13,005 nucleotides of DNA from Verrucomicrobiaceae bacterium (GTDB taxonomy: Bacteria; Verrucomicrobiota; Verrucomicrobiae; Verrucomicrobiales; Akkermansiaceae). The notes beneath the pieces are model-generated. The model saw nothing but the letters and a program-made list of their open reading frames with translations, did not search any database and was not told where the DNA came from. Where the stretch lies: the NCBI GenBank assembly GCA_003820635.1, contig RPOS01000088.1, positions 1 to 13,005 on the forward strand, written 5' to 3'. The position numbers and the translations under genes are program-made. Every line of letters begins with the position of its first letter. Positions within the stretch are counted from its first letter, which is position 1. Positions 6,590 through 13,005 of this stretch are shown here, in pieces.

Positions 6590-7921
6590 ATGAACATTGT
6601 TGTCGAGAAGCAGCCCAAATGCGTGGCCACCCTGCGCGTCGAAATCCCTGCGGAAAAAGTCCAAGGCCAGCGCGAGCAAATCGTCCGCGGCTACGCCAGC
6701 AAGGCGAGAATCCCGGGTTACCGCCCCGGCAAGGCACCCCGCGCCATCATTGAGAAGCGCTTTGGAAAAGACATCACCGAGGAACTCCACGGCCAGCTCG
6801 TCAACGAGGCTTTCGACGAGGCCCTCAAGCAGGAGGAGCTCAAGGTGCTCGATTTCGGCAATCCGGGTGACATCACCAGCCAACCGGACGGCGGCATTTC
6901 CTTCGCCACGAAACTCTTGCTCGCACCCGAGTTCCAGTTGCCGGAATACAAGGGGCTGGCCGTCACCGTGCCGCCGCTCGAAGTGCCGGAGGAGGATCTT
7001 CAGGCGCAGCTCAAGTCGCTGCAGGAGCGCTTCGCGGACTTCAAGGACATCGAGGGCCGGGCGGCCGCGATGGGCGACTTCGCGGTGATCGACTACACGT
7101 CCACCGTGGAAGGCAAGCCCACCGAGGAGTTCCTCGGCAAACCCGCAGGCTATCTTTCCGGCCGCGAGGGATTCTGGATCCGCCTCGATGAAAAGGCCTT
7201 CCTTCCCGGTTTCGCCGCGCAGCTCGAAGGCATGAACCCGGGCGACACCCGTGAGGTCAAGCTCACCCTGCCCGCGGATTTCCCAGTGGCGGACTTGCAG
7301 AACCGCGAGATGGTTTTCTCCGTCAAACTCGGCGAACTCAAGGAAGCCGAGCTCCCCGCACTCGATGACGAGCTCGCCAATAAACTCGCCCCCGGCAAGA
7401 CGCTTGCCGAAATCACCGACATCATCCGCGAGAACATGCGCCACGAGCGCCAGCGCCGCATCGAGGACATGAAGGTCAACCAGATCGTCGCCCAGCTCAA
7501 CAGCCAGATGGATTTCGAACTGCCCGACGAACTGGTGAACCAGGAAACCCAGAGCCAAGCCGATGCCATGGTCAGCCGTGGCGTGCAGGCCGGCATGAGT
7601 GAGGAGGAAATCGCTTCGCAGCAGGTCGAGATTTTCGCCAGCGCCGGACAACAGGCCCTCACCAACCTGCGCACCAATTTCATGCTGCAGGAAATTGCCC
7701 GCGCCGAGAACATCGCCGTCAGCGATGCCGAACTGGTCAACCACCTCGCGCAAGTCGCCCAATCCCGCAACATCGCCCCGAAAAAGCTCATCAAGGACAT
7801 GCAGAAAGCCGGCCGCCTGCCGTCGATCCGCAGCTCGATCCTCATCGGCAAGGCCATTGACTTCCTGGTCAAGCAGGCCAACGTTGTCGAGTCCGCCGAA
7901 ACGGCGATCACCGCAGATTAA
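6590..7921 (+). CDS. tig: Trigger factor (ribosome-associated chaperone, peptidyl-prolyl isomerase)
   Basis: The 443-residue protein has normal trigger-factor length and domain order. The N-terminal ribosome-binding domain (about 1-120) carries the signature G43-Y-R-P-G-K-A-P50, the loop that docks on ribosomal protein L23. An FKBP-type prolyl isomerase domain spans about 162-250 (GDFAVIDY to FSVKLGEL). The C-terminal helical chaperone domain runs to the end and includes the substrate-cradling arms. It shields nascent chains at the ribosome exit tunnel. The ATG has no strong Shine-Dalgarno sequence. Its stop lies one base before the clpP start, giving the widely conserved tig-clpP-clpX order. 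Confidence 0.97.
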   Translation: MNIVVEKQPKCVATLRVEIPAEKVQGQREQIVRGYASKARIPGYRPGKAPRAIIEKRFGKDITEELHGQLVNEAFDEALKQEELKVLDFGNPGDITSQPDGGISFATKLLLAPEFQLPEYKGLAVTVPPLEVPEEDLQAQLKSLQERFADFKDIEGRAAAMGDFAVIDYTSTVEGKPTEEFLGKPAGYLSGREGFWIRLDEKAFLPGFAAQLEGMNPGDTREVKLTLPADFPVADLQNREMVFSVKLGELKEAELPALDDELANKLAPGKTLAEITDIIRENMRHERQRRIEDMKVNQIVAQLNSQMDFELPDELVNQETQSQADAMVSRGVQAGMSEEEIASQQVEIFASAGQQALTNLRTNFMLQEIARAENIAVSDAELVNHLAQVAQSRNIAPKKLIKDMQKAGRLPSIRSSILIGKAIDFLVKQANVVESAETAITAD

Positions 7922-7922
7922 C

Positions 7923-8585
7923 ATGACTTTCAACTCCATGAGTTCACCCGCCCCGCGCAACAGTTACTACGTCCCGATCGTCATCGAACAAGACGGCCGC
8001 GGTGAGCGCTCGTTCGACATCTACTCGCGCCTGCTCAAGGACCGCATCATCTTCATCGGCACGCCCATCGACGACTTCGTGGCCAACTCGGTGATCGCGC
8101 AGCTGCTCTTTTTGCAGATGCAGGATCCGAAAAAGGACATCCACATTTACATCAACTCGCCGGGCGGTTCGGTGACGGCCGGTCTCGCGATGTATGACAC
8201 GATGCAGTTCCTCACCTGCGATGTGAACACCTACTGCATCGGCATCGCCGCCTCGATGGGCTCGGTGCTGCTGACCGCCGGCACCAAGGGCAAGCGCTTC
8301 TGCCTGCCCAACTCGCATGTGATGATCCACCAGGTCTCCGGCGGCGCGCAGGGCACGGCATCGGACGTCGAGCGCACCATCGGCTTCATGTTCAACCTCA
8401 AGAAGCGCCTCAACGGCATTCTCGCCAAGCACACCGGCAAGACCATCGAGCAAGTCGAGCACGACTCGGATCGCGACAACTACATGACCGCCGAGGAATC
8501 GGTGGCCTACGGACTCGTGGACAAGGTGCTCGAAAGCCGCAAGCAACTGCCGGATGCGGTCCAGGAAAAACTCGAAAACAAGTGA
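7923..8585 (+). CDS. clpP: ATP-dependent Clp protease proteolytic subunit
   Basis: The 220-residue serine peptidase forms the tetradecameric chamber of the Clp protease. The catalytic triad is complete: S111 in G-I-A-A-S-M-G-S, H136 in S-H-V-M-I-H-Q and D185 in DRDNYM. The oxyanion-loop sequence NSPGGSV and the handle-region motifs are typical. The start at ATG 7923 begins one base after tig; ATG 7938 (residue 6) is an equally possible start. An N-terminal propeptide, if any, would be short. Coupling to tig and to clpX, which begins 39 bases downstream, indicates joint expression of chaperone, protease and unfoldase. Confidence 0.97.
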   Translation: MTFNSMSSPAPRNSYYVPIVIEQDGRGERSFDIYSRLLKDRIIFIGTPIDDFVANSVIAQLLFLQMQDPKKDIHIYINSPGGSVTAGLAMYDTMQFLTCDVNTYCIGIAASMGSVLLTAGTKGKRFCLPNSHVMIHQVSGGAQGTASDVERTIGFMFNLKKRLNGILAKHTGKTIEQVEHDSDRDNYMTAEESVAYGLVDKVLESRKQLPDAVQEKLENK

Positions 8586-8593
8586 TCCGATAG

Positions 8594-8609
8594 TTTCAGC
8601 ATTTCAGCA
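8594..8609 (+). repeat. Tandem octamer in the clpP-clpX gap
   Basis: TTTCAGCA occurs twice in direct succession, followed by TTTA, in the 39-base gap before clpX. The run is AT-richer than the flanking genes and may simply be an unstructured leader that helps ribosome access, since no Shine-Dalgarno sequence precedes the clpX ATG. No function is claimed. Confidence 0.5.
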
Positions 8610-8624
8610 TTTACCCAAAAAGCC

Positions 8625-9911
<1,287 letters not shown>

Positions 9912-9913
9912 TC

Positions 9914-9970
9914 GTGGCGCGGGCATCCTGCCCGCCGCCAATGGACTTCTGGCGGCAGAATGCCCGGGCC
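9914..9970 (+). repeat. REP-like repeat, inverted pair (copy 2 and a diverged copy); possible clpX terminator
   Basis: Positions 9914-9940 match the reverse complement of 82-108 at 25 of 27 bases and contain the core GCGGGCA-TCC-TGCCCGC (9919-9935). A second, diverged unit in opposite orientation lies at 9950-9970 and can pair with the first through a nine-base loop, with a four-base gap in one arm. The resulting large hairpin starts two bases after the clpX stop and is followed by GCTTTCTTTC, so it could also end or stabilise the tig-clpP-clpX transcript. Paired head-to-head units are typical of REP/BIME-like elements. Confidence 0.7.
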
Positions 9971-9986
9971 GCTTTCTTTCGCGCCA

Positions 9987-10002
9987 ATTCGTGCATTTCG
10001 TG
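9987..10002 (+). repeat. Short ATTCGTG-type direct repeat upstream of dgt
   Basis: ATTCGTG (9987-9993) is followed two bases later by TTTCGTG (9996-10002) and then GTTT. Strings built from ATTCGTG units are a low-complexity type I have the impression of seeing scattered in intergenic DNA of several bacterial phyla. It directly follows the REP-like pair, so the 128-base clpX-dgt gap is almost entirely repeat material. Confidence 0.35.
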
Positions 10003-10039
10003 GTTTGAATCCGGCGCTCCAGATTCAATCATCCACTCC

Positions 10040-11332
10040 ATGCGCAACCGCTTCTACGGGGATTTCGACACGCAACGCCTTTCCGGCAAATCGGATGCGG
10101 GCGATTACCGCTCGCCATTCCAGATCGACCGCGACCGCGTGTTGCACACGCCCACCTTCCGCCGGCTGCAGAACAAGACGCAGGTTTTCTGGAGCGGCGA
10201 ATACGACTTCTACCGCACGCGGCTGACTCACTCGCTGGAGGTCGCGCAGATCGGCAAGTCGATCTGTCACTGGCTGCAAGCGCGGCCGGACAGCCCGCTG
10301 GCGGAGGATTTCTTCATCGATGCGGATCTGGTGGAAGCGGTGTGCCTTTCGCACGATCTCGGCCATCCGCCCTTCGGCCATGCCGGCGAGCGCACGCTCA
10401 ATCACCTGATGCGCGGGCACGGCGGATTCGAAGGCAACGCCCAGACGCTGCGCCTGCTCACCGAACGGATTTTCTCCGCCAAGCGGGCGGGCATGGATCC
10501 GACCCGCGCGTTTCTCGACGGCATCCTCAAATACAAGTCGCTGTGGTCCGAGTTGAAATCCGCCACCGGTAGCGAGCCGGAGCATCACTTCATCTATGAC
10601 GACCAGCAGTCCCACCTCGATTGGGCGATGGGCGGTCGTGACTTTCCGATGGAACTGCCGCCCGGCTCCGTGCGCGACAAGTTCAAGTCCATCGAGTGCC
10701 AGATCATGGACTGGGCGGATGACACCGCCTACTCGCTCAACGACCTGTCCGACAGCGTGCGCGCAGGGTTTCTCAACCTCGAAAAAATCGAAGCGTGGGC
10801 GGAGAAACACGATCATTCCACCGGTGATGGCACGCCGCTCGGTGATCTGCTGAAGGCGATCCGCCGCAAGAGGGTCGACCCATTTGTGGGCAAGCGCATC
10901 GGCCGCTACATTCAGTCCACCCGGCTGGAAGTGGATGTAAATTTTCTGAGCGCGGCGACCAATCGTTATCATTTCCGCCTGGCCATCGATGAAGATGCCA
11001 AAGCGGAGTCCGCGCTGTTCAAGCGGCTGGCCTTCGAGGTGGTGTTCCTCTCGCCGCAGTTGAAACAACTCGAACACAAGGGCAGCCGGATGCTGCGGCA
11101 GATGTGGCAGGTTCTCGGCGAGCGCTACATCGCGGGCGGCACCATCGATGGTCAGGATTTCCAACTCCTACCCGCGGACACCGCGGCGGAAATCATTGCC
11201 GCACCCGACGAGGCGACACGCGCCCGCCTGGTTTGTGATTTTCTGGCCGGCATGACCGATGGTTATGCGGCGCGCACCTACAAGCGGCTGTTCTCGCCGG
11301 ACTTCGGCTCGATCGGGGATTTGATCGGCTGA
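10040..11332 (+). CDS. dgt: Deoxyguanosine triphosphate triphosphohydrolase (dGTPase-family HD hydrolase)
   Basis: The 430-residue protein belongs to the HD-domain dNTP triphosphohydrolases, which cleave dGTP or other dNTPs to nucleoside and tripolyphosphate and so influence nucleotide pools and phage resistance. The metal site is visible: H64 in TRLTHSLEV, H105-D106 in SHDLGHPPFGHAGE, and the acidic pair D227-D228 in WADDTAYS. The N-terminal R-S-P-F-Q-I-D-R-D-R and F-R-R-L-Q-N-K-T-Q-V-F motifs are standard. Upstream codons to 9908 are in frame but are translated repeat DNA, so ATG 10040 is used. Substrate preference cannot be told from the sequence. Confidence 0.95.
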   Translation: MRNRFYGDFDTQRLSGKSDAGDYRSPFQIDRDRVLHTPTFRRLQNKTQVFWSGEYDFYRTRLTHSLEVAQIGKSICHWLQARPDSPLAEDFFIDADLVEAVCLSHDLGHPPFGHAGERTLNHLMRGHGGFEGNAQTLRLLTERIFSAKRAGMDPTRAFLDGILKYKSLWSELKSATGSEPEHHFIYDDQQSHLDWAMGGRDFPMELPPGSVRDKFKSIECQIMDWADDTAYSLNDLSDSVRAGFLNLEKIEAWAEKHDHSTGDGTPLGDLLKAIRRKRVDPFVGKRIGRYIQSTRLEVDVNFLSAATNRYHFRLAIDEDAKAESALFKRLAFEVVFLSPQLKQLEHKGSRMLRQMWQVLGERYIAGGTIDGQDFQLLPADTAAEIIAAPDEATRARLVCDFLAGMTDGYAARTYKRLFSPDFGSIGDLIG

Positions 11333-11356
11333 GATGCGGCTGGCCCCCATGGCAAG

Positions 11357-11390
11357 ATGCGGCATTCCGAGCCCGATTTGCGCATTTTTC
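11357..11390 (+). terminator. Weak candidate terminator after dgt
   Basis: ATGCG (11357-11361) can pair with CGCAT (11381-11385), which runs into a T-stretch (11385-11389). The stem is only five base pairs with a long loop, so this is a marginal prediction. Confidence 0.25.
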
Positions 11391-11411
11391 TGACATATGT
11401 GCTTCAGGCGA

Positions 11412-11441
11412 TTGACCGGTAACCATTGTCTTCAATAGCGT
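11412..11441 (+). promoter_or_regulatory. Candidate promoter of the orphan membrane-protein gene
   Basis: TTGACC (11412-11417) is followed after 18 bases by TAGCGT (11436-11441), the same spacing and TAG-type -10 as the candidate before tig. If real, transcription would start only a few bases before ATG 11452, which would make that start nearly leaderless or favour the in-frame ATG at 11485. Confidence 0.35.
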
Positions 11442-11451
11442 GGGCCGTTCC

Positions 11452-12069
11452 ATGAATTTCACATCCTTCAAAATCCAGCGACCGATGTCCCGGTTCTCGG
11501 GTTTGCTGCTGGCTACTGGCTTCGTCATCGTGACGTATGTTCTTCACCTCATGCGCCAGTGGGACCCGCTCCTTGCGGAGGAGGACCACCTGATGGAATG
11601 GACGCAGGCAGCTTTCCTCTGCTGGGCAGGTGTCTTGCATTTTCGTCGTGGTCGCCGGAACCATGGTGACCCGGTCGCATGGGCGGTCTTTGGTGGACTG
11701 GCCCTGCTTTGCGCCTCTTTTCTGGCACGCGAGCTGGATATCGACTCTTGGGGAACGCCATTGTTTGGAAAAACGCTGGAGGCGGTCTTGCGAGGCCTTC
11801 TGGTCATTTCATGGCTGGGCTTTGCGCGATTTCTATGGAAAAACTTCAAGCTGCTCTATCAAGCGTTCCCAAGCACGACTGGCACACCGGTCATCGTCCT
11901 CACCGTCATCGGCGGCAGCCTCTACCTCGCCTCCTGGCCATTCGAGAAAGAGCTCTTTTCCCTGCCGGAAAACACCATGAAGTTCTGGGGTCAACTTTTG
12001 CAGATTTTCGCCTGCACTCTTTTTTTCATGGGCTCGCTTGCCAAACTTTCGCAATTGGGGACAGAGTGA
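11452..12069 (+). CDS. Six-helix integral membrane protein of unknown function
   Basis: The 205-residue product has about six hydrophobic segments, near residues 16-34, 51-64, 76-92, 111-129, 146-162 and 178-196. Between helices 1 and 2 lies an acidic patch E43-E44-D45 with E49-W50. After helix 3 lies R93-E94-L95-D96 followed by S99-W100. Paired ED-x3-EW and RE-x-x-x-x-SW patterns occur in other bacterial membrane proteins of unknown function, so these residues may be a functional site, but I cannot name the family. In-frame starts are GTG 11440, ATG 11452 and ATG 11485; the first helix is kept in all. Codon use is somewhat less GC-biased than in dgt. No functional partner is adjacent. Confidence 0.72.
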   Translation: MNFTSFKIQRPMSRFSGLLLATGFVIVTYVLHLMRQWDPLLAEEDHLMEWTQAAFLCWAGVLHFRRGRRNHGDPVAWAVFGGLALLCASFLARELDIDSWGTPLFGKTLEAVLRGLLVISWLGFARFLWKNFKLLYQAFPSTTGTPVIVLTVIGGSLYLASWPFEKELFSLPENTMKFWGQLLQIFACTLFFMGSLAKLSQLGTE

Positions 12070-12316
12070 GCAGATGAGCATTTTTTTCTGACGTTGAGGC
12101 AAGAAAGATGCCAATGCGCATACTCTGATCCAATTCGTTCACTGCCTGTGGACACCCCTTTGCCAAAAAAACAAAAATCGTAGGGTCTTAGGGTTTCTAG
12201 AGTGATTGCGGGAATGAGTGCCATCTCCACTCAGACATCCGCGGCGACCGGGACTGCATCGACCAAACTCCGCAAATCCTCTGAAAACATTCGCATCTCC
12301 TAACATTTGGAGTCTT

Positions 12317-12346
12317 TTGACTTTTCTAATTTTGAAAACATAAGCT
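12317..12346 (+). promoter_or_regulatory. Candidate promoter inside the right-hand gene-free region
   Basis: TTGACT (12317-12322) precedes either CATAAG (12339-12344, spacer 16) or TAAGCT (12341-12346, spacer 18), within the most AT-rich part of the region. Combined with the terminator about 100 bases downstream it could drive a short transcript. It is judged by eye only. Confidence 0.35.
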
Positions 12347-12351
12347 AGTGG

Positions 12352-12490
12352 CGACCAGTTTTCCGTGGCCGGGATTGCATCGGTTCCGTTAGACATCCGG
12401 GGGGAAGTCCGCGGAATCAATCCTGCGAGGAAAACTGCAAATACAAGCGCGCATTGAGAAATCCGGGGGGAATTCCAATGCGCGCTTTTT
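12352..12490 (+). ncRNA. Candidate small RNA of about 140 nt
   Basis: The span from the predicted transcription start to the end of the T-run has a promoter-like pair of boxes in front, an intrinsic terminator at its end and no convincing protein frame inside. It carries two copies of an ATCCGGGGGGAA-type motif, one unpaired upstream and one in the terminator loop; G-rich unpaired stretches could contact C-rich targets. No known RNA family was recognised. This is a hypothesis built from sequence signals alone. Confidence 0.3.
12445..12490 (+). terminator. Intrinsic terminator hairpin
   Basis: AAGCGCGCATTG (12445-12456) and CAATGCGCGCTT (12476-12487) form a perfect 12-bp stem around a 19-base loop containing GGGGGG. 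The stem runs into TTTTT (12486-12490). It is a strong rho-independent terminator on the plus strand. The A-tract on the left side is short, so it is less good in the other direction. It lies 376 bases after the membrane-protein stop, too far to be that gene's obvious terminator, and so argues for a transcript beginning inside the region. Confidence 0.65.
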
Positions 12491-12724
12491 ACTTTCTGGA
12501 ACGAATGCCTTGGTCCAAGGGGCCATCGGGGAACTCGCTTCCCGGCCTCGCGGGTGCCAACGGGCAGGACCACTCCCGCCATCAGATAGCCAAGAACTCC
12601 CTGATTCCCCATGCGAGATTGGAAAAATCGGAAGCGGAGGAATTGCGCCGATATGCCACGGCGCATGATGATTGATGGGTGACGGGAAGATTCCGGCGAT
12701 GGGGATATCGCCGCTCCAGACCTG

Positions 12725-13005
12725 CTAACCAAACCTCCGGCAAGTCACGCCTTCGCAGACGATCACCTCGTTCCCTTCGCCCGGCGCGAATACGGCGCGT
12801 GGCAGATAGGTGGTCCGCAGTTTTTCACGGACTCCGGCATCCGCCGCATCCGGCACTTGGAATTTCATCACGCCGCGTTCGTGCAGATCGAGTGCGGCGA
12901 GCAGCAGCGGGCAGGCGAAGGACTGGGTTTCGAGCATGCGTGAACCGGCCTTGAGCAACAACCCCGCCCGGGCGCTGTGGTCCGCCTCATCCAACAAAAC
13001 CGCCA
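12725..13005 (-). CDS. C-terminal part of a YyaL/DUF255-like thioredoxin-domain protein (partial)
   Basis: The gene enters from the right edge and stops at TAG 12725-12727; about 92 residues are visible and the frame is open to the end of the window. The visible part reads LLDEADHSARAG, then S-F-A-C-P-L-L-L-A-A-L-D-L, T-T-Y-L-P-R-A-V-F and finally V-I-V-C-E-G-V-T-C-R-R-F. This order matches the end of YyaL/SPATA20-type proteins, which have an N-terminal DUF255 thioredoxin-like domain and a six-hairpin glycosidase-like domain and end in a V-C-x3-x-C motif. The N-terminal thioredoxin domain would lie outside the window. The function of the family is poorly defined. Assignment rests on the C-terminal pattern alone. 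Confidence 0.72.
   Translation of the reverse strand, partial: AVLLDEADHSARAGLLLKAGSRMLETQSFACPLLLAALDLHERGVMKFQVPDAADAGVREKLRTTYLPRAVFAPGEGNEVIVCEGVTCRRFG

Larger units (their letters stand above)
12070..12724. other. 655-base stretch without a convincing gene, with short repeats and a possible small RNA
   Basis: This region lies between the 3' ends of two convergent genes. Its left half is AT-richer than the rest of the window. It contains AGACATCCG twice (12233-12241 and 12391-12399), a 16-base element ending in TGCATCG twice (12246-12261 and 12367-12382, 14 of 16 identical), and a G6-containing element twice (12395-12410 and 12461-12476, 14 of 16 identical). A promoter candidate and an intrinsic terminator are listed separately. 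Open frames here (minus 12139-12732, plus 12478-12675) lack recognisable domains. Confidence 0.55.

Noticed and set aside
6458..7960. Minus-strand frame of 500 codons opposite tig
   Set aside because: Antisense shadow with no domain; trigger factor covers the same bases on the plus strand.
12181..12194. Two TAGGGT hexamers, telomere-like
   Set aside because: Only two copies separated by two bases; no array, so chance is sufficient.
12233..12476. Possible CRISPR array
   Set aside because: Repeats are short, degenerate, change order and have no regular spacing; no cas gene is present.
12478..12675. Plus-strand 65-codon frame with a G-rich sequence before its ATG
   Set aside because: No family resemblance and its start lies in the terminator stem; kept only as a speculative finding, not as a gene.
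12139..12732. Minus-strand frame of 197 codons in the right-hand gap
   Set aside because: TTG start, no recognisable domain, codon third positions not GC-biased as in the real genes, and it runs through the repeats and terminator.

Overview
The window is high-GC bacterial chromosome carrying ten well-supported protein genes and one partial gene. The layout (a trpS/DJ-1 pair, SufT, tig-clpP-clpX, dgt), weak or absent Shine-Dalgarno sequences, TTGAC-type promoters with a TAG-like -10, and scattered GCGGGCA-NNN-TGCCCGC palindromes suggest a member of the Verrucomicrobiota, perhaps near Luteolibacter. That placement is an impression from gene content and sequence style. No rRNA gene or other taxonomic marker is present to confirm it.

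Left part, minus strand (2657 down to 198): tryptophanyl-tRNA synthetase, a DJ-1/PfpI family protein and a polytopic UbiA-like membrane protein follow one another with short gaps and may share a transcript. A 137-bp divergent intergenic region separates trpS from the plus-strand gene for SufT, a DUF59/MIP18 Fe-S assembly factor.

Centre, plus strand: the most interesting unit is at 3634-6461. A 628-residue fusion joins an acetyl-CoA hydrolase/CoA-transferase-like module to a C-terminal GNAT acetyltransferase domain that resembles Pat-type protein acetyltransferases. It overlaps by ATGA with a complete class I/II-type (AcuC-like) deacetylase. By eye, the transferase half lacks the catalytic glutamate of CoA-transferases. 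The unit can be read as a reversible protein-acylation module in which a dead CoA-transferase domain may sense acyl-CoA, by analogy with the inactive acyl-CoA synthetase domain of Salmonella Pat. A conserved proteostasis operon follows: tig (trigger factor), clpP and clpX, with a promoter candidate before tig and a hairpin-forming repeat after clpX.

Right part: dgt (dGTP triphosphohydrolase), an orphan six-helix membrane protein, and about 655 bases without a convincing gene. That gap holds short degenerate repeats, a promoter candidate and a good intrinsic terminator, together compatible with a small RNA of about 140 nt. The window ends inside the 3' end of a minus-strand gene resembling the C-terminus of YyaL/DUF255 thioredoxin-domain proteins.

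No tRNA, rRNA, CRISPR array, insertion sequence or phage gene was recognised.
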